A stretch of DNA of 64,000 bases, taken from the NCBI RefSeq assembly GCF_003473485.1, contig NC_053046.1:6396001-6460000 (forward strand). Reading direction: 5' to 3'. The DNA comes from Medicago truncatula (lineage: Eukaryota; Streptophyta; Magnoliopsida; Fabales; Fabaceae). Made by a program: the position numbers and the translations under genes. How positions within the stretch are numbered: position 1 is the first letter of the stretch; every line of letters begins with the position of its first letter. Below are positions 1 to 11,224 of the stretch, piece by piece. Below the pieces are notes generated by a model that did not search any database, was not told the origin of the DNA, and saw only the letters and a list, made by a program, of their open reading frames with translations.

Positions 1-1628
1 TTGGCTATTGCTACAAACGTGTTTCGACTACAAGTGATCTCAATAAATTCAATTTTGATCACCGAAAATAAAAACGATTGAAGTTGGAATGGTTGCACAA
101 CTTGGTTTTAACACCATGATGGTCTACCCACACCTTATTTAGTCAAAATAAGCAATCTATGTTGTTGGCATTCCAACAAAACATTGTGCTCCTTCTCCTA
201 TTGAAAATTTAGGAAGCCATTCTACACACAAACAATGAGACAAATACAACAACCACTACCGCAAAGTAAAGATTACCACCCTCATTTGGTGTCTTTTGGG
301 GAGGCCGCAGGAAGCCGAGAAACACCAAAGGATGGGGAACCATAATACACTTTTTAGCTTGAGGTGTTGGCGTTGGTGGAGGGCATTCAATCCATTTAGA
401 GGTCATCCCTTTTGGAATCGACACCACCAACATATCTAAACTTTTGTTATGGGTATCAGGACGGACCTGGGAGAAAATTATCAACTTGGCTAATTATTTT
501 AGCGTAGTAAATCATCCTAAAAATATCAAATACTATACATATTTTAGTTTCCTTCAAAAAAAAAATTCATATTTTAGTTGAATTTAAAATTTCTTAATTG
601 TAACTTAAATAATATTATAAAAAAGATAAAATATTTTAAATGAATGGTAAATTCGAAGTAAAAAATCTAACTCAAAATGGGCATCCCCTTTATATATTTT
701 TATTTATTATGTATGAGTAAGTTATAAGCTTTTAATATATCCTGATGTTGCAAGTAATAAAACATACCAAACACTATAGCAAGATGACAAAAACAATTGT
801 GGGGAATTGAACCTAAGACAATGAGTTAGGAAAACACACACTTGACCTCTAGATCAATGCATCATATCTGATTATTATATTTTCAAATTGAAGATATATA
901 ATATAAAATTTGGGCTTTGAATATAAAGAAAAAGTTTGGTTTGGGATGGTGTGGCAATAGCCACACCAAACCTTACACATGCCCGCCCCTAATTGGTTTA
1001 AAAAATGAGAGATAATGAGGTCATAAATGATGTTGGTGGTGAGATGGGATGACATTGATGTGAGATATGATAACAGTACGTGGGTATAGAAAAACATGGC
1101 CTTGAATGGAAGGGAGAAAGACTATGATCACCTAAATGTAACGACCCATACAATCTAGGAAGGTAAACCATGAATATATGATCTAATTTGTTGTCGTTGA
1201 ACCAAAGGGAAACCCTAGTTTGGGTGGTTGAATGCTTGCCATGCTTGGAGAGAAGGTCTAACTTTTCTCTAAAAACACATGTGACATGGGTTATAGTTAG
1301 TCACTAAAAATGTAAAGCCCTTCACTTAACAACAAAGAAGTATTTCAATTAGAATATGAGTTGAAGGGCTATTCAACCCACAAACTAAACAGAAAGAAAG
1401 ATTCGCCCTCAAACAAGAATAAAAAAGTAAGGCCTAAAAAGACAATCTATAGGATGAATACTCCATTAATATAGCATACAATGACTCCCTTATATCTTGG
1501 TCAAATTCATTTCCACGATCAAAGTTTAATGAACTCTACCATATCTGATATGTTTTTTTTTACAAGATGACATAATTATTCCTTTTTGTTGTTGTATAAT
1601 GTTATCATCTTGTTGAGAATTGTAAAAC
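1..1628. other. intergenic, no gene recognised
   Basis: AT-rich sequence with only short open frames. The longest, on the minus strand at 209-484, is proline-rich then valine-rich and matches no family I recognise. Nothing supports promoters, splice sites or a known repeat family here. Confidence 0.5.
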
Positions 1629-1631
1629 TTA

Positions 1632-2862
1632 GGTTCTGTTTAGATTGACGGAATATAACGGAACAGAGCGGAATGAAATAGAGATCTCTTCCACTATTTG
1701 TGTATTTTATGATGTGATAAATAATGTTTCCACTCCATTGTTTGAAAAACGGATGGAACGGAACAAATTATAACTTTTTATTTCATTTTTGCCCCTATTT
1801 AAAAACATTATCGTGTACCAAAAAAAAAAAAAACATTATCGTTATCTAAAACATATTTTTAATAATCTTTTTAGAGAGAATATTATTACTAAAATCTTAT
1901 AACACCTTATATTTTATAATATTTGAGGAAATGTAAAATAAACAACGCAAAAAAAAAAAAAAAAAAAAAACATATTGGATTTTCTTTTCCTAATCAACAA
2001 GAGAACAAATTGATGAAATTAACTTTAGATATCCAAGGAAAGAATATAATATCATCTACTCAACGTGCCTTTGAGACCGTCCACCTACTAGACAAATTTG
2101 GGATATAACTCTGGTGCAACATACGTATAATTTGGGGAAAAAACCTGCTGAAAAATGGCATTATCCAAAAGGGAACACGAACTAAAAAAAAAAGCACCAA
2201 CTTTTGGAAAAAAAAATATAGCAAAGCTTACATAGTCGATTAGAAACAAACATCTCAATTTAAAATAGATATACATGGTGAATTATCTAATAGAAGAAAG
2301 GTGAGTAGAGTGTATTTGAGAGAAATAAGAAACAATAATAAATATAAGGGTAAAAGAGTAATATTTGAATTATAAAGTCTCATTCCATTAGATACACCCG
2401 AAATTGGGTGGAATGGAAAATAGAAGGGTTAATTAAATTTTTGGTCCCTATAAATATCTGCAATTTTGTTTTTAGTCCCTATAAAAATAAATCACACTTT
2501 TTAGTCCCTACAAAATTTTCCGTTAGTGTTTTTAGTCCATATAAAATTTTCCGTCAGCATTTTTAGTCCCTATAAAAAATTTCCATCAACAATTTTAGTC
2601 CCTAAAATGCTTAAGGAAAATGTCACAGGAACTAAAAAGTGTGATTTTATTTTGTAGGGACTAAAAACAAAACTGTGAATATTTATAGGGATTAAAAACT
2701 TAATTAACCCAAAATAAAAAGATTGAATGGTATGAGATGGAATGAGTTCCTTGATGTTCCATTCCACTACATTTATATTTTACAAATCCAATCAATAGAA
2801 TCTAATAACTTACCACTCCATTTCATTCCATTCCATCACATGCCACCAATCCATACATAACC
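1632..2862. mobile_element. Tourist/PIF-Harbinger-like MITE with imperfect terminal inverted repeats
   Basis: The left end reads ggttctgtttagattg and the reverse complement of the right end reads ggttatgtatggattg. Similarity continues inward through runs of ggaatg-type sequence for about 45 bp. The element is flanked on both sides by TTA (1629-1631 and 2863-2865), the 3-bp target duplication typical of PIF/Harbinger. There is no transposase frame, so it is non-autonomous. It carries a second, nested element at 2426-2710. Confidence 0.6.
2426..2710. mobile_element. MULE-type MITE nested in the Tourist-like element
   Basis: Terminal inverted repeats begin gggttaattaa at the left and end ttaattaaccc at the right. 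Both arms carry repeated ttttagtccctata motifs, so the element folds back over most of its 285 bp. Nine-base flanks are aaaatagaa (2417-2425) and aaaataaaa (2711-2719), an 8/9 match to the 9-bp duplication of Mutator-like elements. A longer member of the same family lies at 61731-62599. Confidence 0.75.
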
Positions 2863-2941
2863 TTATTGAGTTTGAATGGTAGCCATACGATAAGAATATT
2901 AGGAAGTAAGCTAATTGAGTAGAAAATGAGTTAGCTGATAA

Positions 2942-3560
2942 TAGGGATGAGAATAGATCAGGCCGGCCTAGCTTACGACAAGTCAGGTTAGACTTTTTTT
3001 TCTTAAACAGAGAAGGCCTAGGCTTTTTTAGAAGCCTATTTAGCTTAAAAGGTCAGGCCACATGTCATTGAAAAAAACTCTTAGGCCTATTAGGCAGGCC
3101 TATTTAAGTAAATATGAATAATATTATTTATTAAAATATTATATTTTGTACTTTGAATTAAAATAAACATTCGTTAACTTTTTCAGTAATTTAAGCTTAT
3201 TAATATGCATTAATTTTTTGTATATTTAAATGTATTACTATAAACTAGAATTGAAATATGATACAATATATAGTCAATTCCCTAAAAACTCAAGTTGATT
3301 ATCAAAATAGAGTTTAATCTAATTGATATATTAGTTCGCTAGTCTATTTAAACTTAGATCACATTGCTTATTTAAAGATGTTCATATGAAATAGGCCGTT
3401 AAATAGGCTAGCAAGCCGTATCAGACTTTCAGAAGGCCTGACTCAGGCCTAAAAAGTAAGTCTATGACAGACCGCAGATCAGACTTAGGGATTCAAAAAA
3501 TGTATCAGACCAGGCTCAGGCTTTACAAAGCCTAACTTGACCTAACCTATTCCACCCCTA
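2942..3560. mobile_element. hAT-like MITE
   Basis: The left end tagggatgagaatag and the reverse complement of the right end taggggtggaatagg are similar. The interior repeats caggcct/aggcctg-type motifs in both orientations (near 3000-3110 and 3430-3540). Flanking octamers gctgataa (2934-2941) and gttgagaa (3561-3568) match at 6 of 8 positions, consistent with an old 8-bp hAT target duplication. There is no coding frame. Confidence 0.5.
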
Positions 3561-3571
3561 GTTGAGAATTA

Positions 3572-3640
3572 CTCCCTCCGTCCCAAATTATAAACAAAAA
3601 AACTTATTTTTATTGTCCCAAATTATAAGCAAAAAAGACT
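3572..3640. mobile_element. Stowaway-like terminal sequence, partial
   Basis: The sequence ctccctccgtcccaaatta followed by a second tcccaaattataagc is the conserved end of plant Stowaway (Tc1/mariner) MITEs. I could not find the matching inverted right end before the gene starting at 3934, so this is a fragment or a diverged copy. Confidence 0.45.
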
Positions 3641-3933
3641 AACTTTTATCATAATTAATTATGTTATTTCAAAAAATTATCTTTTCCAAAGAGAAATTAA
3701 TTGCAAATTGCATTTATTATACTTTCTCTTTCATTTTCTCTATAACTAATAACCAATAAAAGTTGTTTTTACATCTTTCTATGAAACTTATTTCAAAGAT
3801 GATACAAAAAACTATGATGTTTTAATTATTTTAATAAGTGTGAAAATATTAAATTAAGAATCACTTTATTACATAAAAATTAAATTATATCTTTCTCTTC
3901 CACAGTCTGTTTCATCATTCCCTCCCCCCGAAG

Positions 3934-6900
3934 ATGGTTATGGATAGCATCGATAGTTCATCTTCACCACCGTCTCAGTCTCAGTATCAGTATCAGATTG
4001 GGTACTTTTCATTCATTCTTCATCTCCTTCTATTATCTATTTTCAATCTTATTTAACTCTTTTCTCTCTCTTTATTTCCATCTTCAGTCACCCGCGTCAT
4101 TTCTACCTCGCAGTAGACAGGCTTCAATTCAAAATGGTATAATCATCATAATATTTGATTTGTGATTAGAGATTTTGAATTTGATTGATGATAATTGCTT
4201 GTTTGGTTGCAGCAAACGTTGGTTGATCTGCTCGATTTGGTGGGTCGGCGTCCGTGTTTGCCAATTGTTGTTTGTTGCAGTACTCGTGATGACCTTGATT
4301 CTCTCTGTTCATCTCTTTCTCCTCTTCCTTTCATTTCCTCTTCTGCTTTGGTACTATTCATCATCCCTTTCTCATTTACCGTGTTGAATTTTATTTCGAT
4401 TGACTTATTTGAGTTTATCTACTAATATAAGCACTTTTGTGACCAAATAAAAATACACACTTGAGACTGTTTGGGAGAGCTTATTGGGGATCGCTTCTCA
4501 AAATTAGTTTTAGCTTATATCAAATCAGGTCTTAACTTGTTCACATACATATCTGTGTTTTTAATTTTAAGTATCATAATCATAATAACTAGTCATTAGT
4601 GGAAAATTGCGCCACTGATTTGGGGAAATTTAACAGAAAATAAAGGTGTTAAATTGCTTTACATGTAATTAGTGGAAGACTTTCCTTAGAATGGATAGAT
4701 AGATAGATAAATGTCACTGGTGATTAGGTTTCTTTATCTGTGTTTTGAGTTATGTTTCTGTGTTCTTCCTTGCTGACTTTTCTGTTCTTCACTCAACGTT
4801 GTTTTCTTTTCCATGTACTGTCAGTACAGTGACCTTGCTGAAGATGAACGTGCTTTTGTTTTAGACAAGTTTTCTCAAGTGGTGACGAGGTGGAATCAGG
4901 TTAATCATACTGGGGAAGGGAATGAGGATGATCTCAGGAAAGATGATACATCTCATATGATTATCGTCACAGATGCTTGTCTTCCTCTTCTTACTTCTGG
5001 GGAGTCTCCCATGAATGCTCATCTTCTCATTAACTACGAGTTACCGGCAAAAAAGGTATTCTACTTTTCATTTTCTTTTCTCTAATTCACATTTACCTTG
5101 CGACTTTCTGCGCTGATATGTTTCCAAGAGTCCTTTCGTACTATATTGGGGCTTTACATGATTATTTTTACTTCACCATATTGCTCTACTCATTGCGGTG
5201 CCACTTGGCTACTATCCTGTTGCTTGCACCAAATATCCTTTGTCGATTAATCTCCTATATAAGACAGCAAAAACTTCCTGCCGGATGATGTGCTGTTGTT
5301 TCTTTTATTCTTTTTTCTGGAGCCACCACTTGCTAGTCAGAAGAGAATTATTGAAATTTGTTTCTTCAGTTAGATTAATGTTTCTCAAGAATCATCCATT
5401 TTTGTACTTAGCTGCATTTTGCGTTCAAAACTGATGAATGTGGGTCTAGTGATTTATGTGTTGCGAACGTGGTGTTTGTGTTTCCCTCTCTTTTGTATCA
5501 CCCTCCTACCCAAATGATTCACTTCCCCCTTCTTCTCATAATTTTAATTTTTGTTTTCGTACAGGAAACATATGGAAGGCGCTTGGCAGCTTGTTTAACA
5601 GCTGGTCCTTTTTTGCTGCCTTGTTCTATGGTTTGTTAAGTGATAGTTTGGATTTTTGCATCATTGATTAGATTCCTGACTAATGTGCAGATGGAATTGT
5701 TATCAATATGGTTGTTGGTGGTGAAGTGGTAACTCTAAAAAGTATCGAAGAAAGCACTAGTATTGTCATGCAAGAGATGCCAATGCAAGTAAGTTTGCTT
5801 GTTAACTCTTATCATATTTGCTTGACTATGTCCGGATCACAAGGCCTTCATCCCTCTTTAAATTGGTTAAATTTTATTCTGATGTACGGCAGTATGAGTG
5901 TGTATGTTTTTAGACCAAGAATGTTGATCTTATATATTATCACACAAGTCTCTGTTGATTGTCCATTATTGCAACTAAAGTTATCCATTTCATAAGCAGA
6001 CAATACAATTTTAGTTGAAGCGTAAAGAAAAAACGATGAAAATTTATACATATGGATGCAAGTCTGAGACTTTATTTTAAGTAGTTGTAAAACAAAGTAT
6101 AGGAAATACAAATCTAGCAAGTTGTACTATTTGTCGCTTAGAGGTGAAAAATGAAAAACATTTTCTTTATAAGAGGAAAATTGAAAAACATTAATACTAT
6201 AATTGGCTCATTATATGTATCTTAGATCTATGTTGTCAATAGTGGTATAGCGTGGTGGTGCGTCCCTCCACTGCTACGCCATAAGCCCGTGAAGCGCCAT
6301 TAAGAGTAGCGGATATATATCGGCTGCTATTGGCGGTTGAAAAGCGGCGCCATCGCGGTGCAAATCCCGCTACCATAGCGGTTTGATGTTGGCTATTACA
6401 ATTATGGGGGAAAACTCTCAAAAACCCTAATTTTTTAATTTCATTTTTAATTTGTTGAGCGTATATTGCTACGCACCCTTTGATTGTTCAATTGTAATTG
6501 CTTTTGTCTTTCTTTTGATGGGATGTCATTTGAGTACTTTTAGAACTTGATTTTGATGGAATGTTATTTTGATTACATTTTGAACTTGATTTTGATGGGA
6601 TGTCATTTTGATTATATTCAAAGCTTATTTTGATGGGAAATTACAAAGTTGATTTGATTATAATTATTAGTTTGATCGTGCCTTTAATTTTGTGTATTTT
6701 TCTTTTTTTGAGTATTTATGTATGTTGTTGGAATTTATGTTTACTTTGTACATGGTTTTAATTCTACACAATAGCAGTCATCCCGCTATACCGCTATAGC
6801 ATTTTTGGGGATCTGCGCTACGTGCTGCTATATGTGATTGACAGCATAGTCTTAGATCCATCTTAAAAAATGTCAGTGAGGTTAAATGAGATATTAGCCA

Positions 6901-8367
6901 TGGTAACATACAGTTCAAGTAGGATGGACAAAATGAAGATTTTTTTTTGGGTGTAATTTGCCATAGAAAATATCACTCTAACATAAAGCAAGATTTTATT
7001 GCATAGTTTGTTTTATTTTGAAAAGGACTTTATTATTGCATAGTTATAAAACCTGGAATGTCATATGGACTAAAGACTGGGCAATATTCTGATAGGCCTC
7101 CTCTTAAATATGTTTATAAAAGGAGGGTAGAAAAGGAAATGTAGAGAAGAATGATGGTTTAACTGTTTAAGAGGGAATGTAACTAAGTTAACAGGTGGTA
7201 GCCTAGGAGTGGTGGGGATTGAGAGAATCATGGAAGAGAATGGGCATATAACGGAATTTAGTCATGAGGGAAGGCAGATTAGTTTTGGAGTAGAAATTAT
7301 GACTGAGGAGTGAGAGCAATTCTCAACTCAGTCGGGGATATTCCCATAGTGGGATTATCATTCTGGTAGTCTTTATTTTCCATTATTGCAAGGAAATTCT
7401 CTCCATCCATTGTATTTCCCTTTCCTGCAAATAATACATTTCTAGAAGGTTAAGCTTCTGTTATTCATATACTACTCACTTTCCTATACTCTATTTCATT
7501 CATTCTGGAGTCTGGGCCTATAGTCAATACGAAAGATTAGTGTTGTAAAGGTGAGAATGTATGTAGGACAAAAAGAAGATTATGAATGAAGTCATGGGTA
7601 GAGACTAGAGTCTTATCATAGATGATTTGGGTATACGTGAAGTACACACGTCGAAGCATCGGTAAGGAGAGTGATTTAAGGATAATCAAAATAGTTAGAG
7701 GAAGAAGTTCGACTAAAGAAAACTATAGGGCAACCCATCAAAGGAAGATCTAGAATTAAATGGTCAATCTGCAGATATGGTCCATGACAATGTATTATGG
7801 CATTATTTGATTCTTTTAACCAAGTACTAACGAAAAAAGGCTTTGGTAATTGTTATTTGTGTCCTACTTTTCGGTTAGTATCAATAATGTTATGATACCA
7901 ATAGTGAAGAAGCCTAGTCATCGATGTGTCAGTTGATCCAACAATTCAGGGAATATGGCTAAGAGATTCTTAAGTGATTGTTATGATATAAGTGACTGTT
8001 AGTGGGAAATGAAGGATGTGATGGGCATGGAAGTTATGTTAATGAATTCTGCTCTCCCTCTGATTTCGTCTATCCCTCCTAATTGCTTTCTCTTCCTTAG
8101 CTTTCACTATTGCCTCTGTTATCACTAGTATTAGTATTTCCCTTCCCTTCAAATGGACCAATTGCATAAGGCTATTTTTATCCCCGTACTTGATCAAATT
8201 TTCTTCTTCTGTTTCACTGGAAATCATTACACATATATTTACTCCAATGTGCTTTTTTACTGTTAGCACTAGGCTTCGTACCCTTACAATAAACCTTTTT
8301 AACGGTTTTTTAACTGGTCTTACAATTATATATGTTAAACATATTGCAGATTCTTGACATTTTATGA
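3934..8367 (+). CDS. DEAD-box/eIF4A helicase C-terminal-like protein (7 exons, 213 aa)
   Basis: Exons read from frame and GT-AG sites: 3934-4001, 4088-4136, 4213-4350, 4825-5055, 5565-5604, 5691-5788, 8350-8367; total 642 bp. The joined protein has HFYLAVDRLQFKM, then LVDLLDLVGRRPCLPIVVCC, YSDLAEDERAFVLDKF, HMIIVTDACLPLL, LLINYELPAKKETYGRR and DGIVINMVVGGEV, ending MPMQILDIL. This follows the RecA2 (helicase C) half of eIF4A-type proteins, including the 'INYELP' segment and the typical IL ending. There is no RecA1 half, so no Walker A or DEAD motif and no expected ATPase activity of its own. Exon 5 uses a weak donor (gtcctt), chosen because only it keeps frame with exon 6. The last intron is 2.5 kb, enlarged by a transposon at 6228-6849. 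Function is unknown; a helper or regulatory role in RNA handling is only a guess. Confidence 0.8.
6228..6849. mobile_element. hAT-type MITE in the last intron of the helicase-like gene
   Basis: The left end ctatgttgtcaata matches the reverse complement of the right end (ctatgctgtcaatca). A perfect 8-bp target duplication tcttagat flanks it (6220-6227 and 6850-6857), the hAT hallmark. Subterminal sequence is rich in gctatagcgg-type motifs in both orientations. It is 622 bp with no transposase. Sequence resembling its right end recurs near 20255-20300 and 23425-23460. Confidence 0.8.
7546..7830 (+). pseudogene. degenerate non-LTR retrotransposon remnant (possible)
   Basis: Broken frames give RGRSR-like and DLEIN..ADMVHDNVLWHYLI-like stretches. 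These recall the C-terminal end of plant LINE-type reverse transcriptase polyproteins (R-R-G-R-P-KKT .. D-MV-DR-LWR-LI). Stops and frameshifts interrupt it throughout. It lies inside the last intron of the helicase-like gene. Confidence 0.3.
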
Positions 8368-9353
8368 TGTCTTACATTTCTCCTTGCCGGAAAAAAAAGC
8401 AAAGAATTTGATTGCCTGCTCTCATGAATGGTTGAAGACTTGAAAATCCCCATTACTTTGAATGTTGTATCAGTAACAACTAGAGTCATTTCTACACAAG
8501 ATAATGAGAAGGTTTTTTTTCTTTAATATGTTACATGTATGGACATTTATGAGTTTTTCTTTACAAATAAGGACATCTATGTAATGATTGGTTGCTTAAA
8601 CTTGGAGTACAGGAAAATTGGTAGGAATGGCGATTAATTTTTTACATTTGGCTTTGGAAATGTAATCCTTATACATTGTTTAACTCAATGCTATGAATCT
8701 ATGATATAGTACACGCAGATGTATGAAAAATCACGAAATAATTAAATTTCACCATCAACTTTCATATCTTTAGTTATTTTTTGTCAAAACAAGAAATCTA
8801 TAATTATTTATTTTACCCTTCAAACGGTAGATGAGTTGGTTCAAATATTCTGGTAATATTGTTTACACGAGTGAACCATTTTTCCATTCTGGTAATAGTA
8901 TTACATTTTTCATTTTTCTCTCATTGCCTCTCCTAACTTCATCTCTAACTAAATCTTATCCTCTCTACTTTCATTGATTGATTTGGATAGAATAGCGAAA
9001 TATTGATTTAGATTTGTTAGCCATTGAGATTATATGTAGCTCATCGATAAAGACTTTCTCTTCATTAACAATATTTTAAAGTGTCGGGATAGAATGCCTC
9101 GCGAGCTATAGCAATGCTCTCTTTAGGTAAGTAGTAGAAACTAGAAAAGAAGTTTAGGTTAGGATGCAAAGTAAAGTAGTACAAGAAGCAGAACCTAAAA
9201 CCCACTCACTACGTTGCCTGCTGCTATCTATCTATCTAGTCACTGTCTACCCACCCACCCAACAAACCAAACAAACCAACCACCGCGATCAAATGTCCCA
9301 TAACTCACATTAAAACCCACTCACTCTTCCCTAAACCATATTCCACAAATTCA
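8368..9353. promoter_or_regulatory. intergenic region between helicase-like gene and trihelix gene
   Basis: This stretch holds the 3' untranslated region of the upstream gene and the promoter and leader of the trihelix gene. From about 9180 the sequence turns C-rich (ccacccacccaac, ctcactcttccct), as in plant 5' leaders. No clear TATA box was assigned. Confidence 0.4.
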
Positions 9354-10043
9354 ATGGCCACCGATTCACCAGAACTCACTCTTTCCCTTCCCACAAAGAA
9401 ACCTCAACCCATCCCATGGACCCACCAAGAAACCATTAACCTCATTCGAGCTTATCAAGATAAATGGTACTCTCTCAAAAGGGGTCCACTCCGCGGCAGT
9501 CAATGGGAAGAAGTGGCTGTAGTCGTAGCCGCTCGTTGCGGCTACGATTACAACCACCCTTCCAAAACCGCTCTTCAATGTCGTCATAAGATGGAAAAGC
9601 TCCGTCAACGTCACCGATCTGAAAAACGCCGCCTCACCGCTACTTCCTCTGTCGCCTCTTCTCGATCCTGGCAGTATTTTCGTCTCATGGATGATCTTGA
9701 ACGTGGTCCTTTACCTATCTCCGTCAGACCTCTTTCTCACAACCACCCTATCTCCGACGATAGTGACGGCGCTGCTGCTAGGTCAAGGAGTATTCATAAT
9801 ATTCTTAACCAGAAACAACGTGATGAAACTGATGAGGAAGAGGAAGATGTGATGGCGAAGGGTTTGACAGCGGAGTTAAGAAGTTTTGCAGAGAGGATTA
9901 TAGGGTTGGAAAATATGAAGATGGAGATGATGAAGGAAACAGAGAGATTTAGATTGGAGATGGAGAATAAGAGGATTCGTATGATACTTGAATCTCAATG
10001 GAGGATTGTTGATTCCATTGGAAAGGCATTTGGGTCTTCTTAG
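9354..10043 (+). CDS. trihelix (Myb/SANT-like) transcription factor, ASIL/SIP1-like
   Basis: A single exon encodes 229 residues. Residues 21-95 form a trihelix DNA-binding domain with PWTHQETINLIRAYQDKW, W38, GSQWEEV around W51, and CRHKMEKLRQRH as the third helix. That helix carries C76 where GT factors often have an aromatic residue. Residues 8-12 (LTLSL) match the LxLxL EAR-type repressor motif. A basic stretch SEKRRL follows the domain, then an acidic run DETDEEEEDV. Residues about 180-225 (FAERIIGLENMKMEMMKETERFRLEMENKR) look like the C-terminal coiled coil of the SIP1/ASIL clade, used for dimerisation. It is expected to be a nuclear DNA-binding protein, probably a repressor; the DNA target cannot be read from sequence. 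The start is the first ATG of the frame, following a C-rich leader. Confidence 0.88.
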   Translation: MATDSPELTLSLPTKKPQPIPWTHQETINLIRAYQDKWYSLKRGPLRGSQWEEVAVVVAARCGYDYNHPSKTALQCRHKMEKLRQRHRSEKRRLTATSSVASSRSWQYFRLMDDLERGPLPISVRPLSHNHPISDDSDGAAARSRSIHNILNQKQRDETDEEEEDVMAKGLTAELRSFAERIIGLENMKMEMMKETERFRLEMENKRIRMILESQWRIVDSIGKAFGSS

Positions 10044-11174
10044 ATTTTAGATTATACCATTAATCAATGTTTGTTTGTGTTATTGCCCTTTGCCACTGTT
10101 TAGAATACACAGCTTATTTGTAGCTTATAGAAGAACAAAAGCTTGTGTATGTTATTGTAATCATAGATAGGGGTAATTTGTTTATTACTAACTAGTGTCA
10201 ATGTGATTTTCAGGACTGTACTTGTTTTTTTTATGAATTTGCAATTTACAACAACTTAGTTGATTTATTTTGTCACAAGAGATGAACACAGAATTAAGAT
10301 ATGACTTAGCCCTACGTCAACAGAAGTAAAGGAACACTACGAGTCATTGTTGTATGACTTAGCCCTCAATGTGAAAGGTCATGTTGAGTTGCCAACATAC
10401 TTAGATGATCATTGTACAACGACATGGAAATAATACATCAAACAATGGCATACTTAACATTAGGTAGAACAATGTTAGTCACATTTCTAATTAAATTGCT
10501 ACAATTGCTTGTATTAATTTTCAAGTATTTTTGTTTGCATTTTTTTTTATATTTTTATCAAATATGCATTTTAAGTTATAGATGCTCAAATTATTCAAAC
10601 GACCATCCAGAGGCATTTAGATAAGATGGTAAGTGATCTTTTACAGTGTTTAACCAGAGGTATTGAGTTCAAACTTAGTTCTAGGTTTGCAACGGTGTTA
10701 AATTTCTTGAAGTGCGTTGTTATTCATTAGTATTACGATCATACCTAAATTGAGAATAATCACTACAGTATGTGCAGAGGATACGTGTTTGCATTAATAG
10801 TATTATTTAACGACCAAAATTTAATTTAATGCATGCATATAGTAAAAGCTTGCACCTTACCAAAAAAAAAAAACTTGCATGCTTACATAAAAGTCGGTAG
10901 TTAATAAAACAACCAAACTAATTGTCCTCAAGATATTGCAAATAAATTTACCAGTGAGGAGCTTAATTATGTAGCAATTTTATTATCAAACACAAACTTG
11001 TAGTAGCTATCTTAAGGTCCAAAACTTGTGTTATTTTCTAATTTTCTGTGTTTGACTTTCAGTAAGGCCAAAGGCAAATGTGCATCTGTGGGATCACCTC
11101 ATGTCATAACCAAAGACAGAATAAAATTGAAAGAATGACAATCACCAAGCATGTAACCAAAAAAAATAAAAAAA
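10044..11174. other. intergenic region, no gene recognised
   Basis: Contains the 3' flanks of the convergent trihelix gene (plus strand) and CML-A (minus strand). A 70-residue frame at 10412-10624 is hydrophobic, low in complexity and not supported. A short poly-A tract lies near 10861. Confidence 0.45.
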
Positions 11175-11224
11175 ATTCATAACTAATAAAAGAAAAACAA
11201 AAGAAACAAACAAAATATGATAAC

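Noticed and set aside
209-484. 91-residue minus-strand frame with PPPTPTPQ and a valine run
   Set aside because: No family resemblance, no promoter or neighbouring exons. It is composition-driven.
4175-4425. Two overlapping plus-strand frames in the helicase-like gene
   Set aside because: One is exon 3 read into its intron, the other is out of frame. The spliced model explains the region.
7089-7526. Possible solo LTR in the last intron of the helicase-like gene (starts tgataggcc, ends tatagtca)
   Set aside because: No matching target duplication, and no second copy in the window to confirm the ends.
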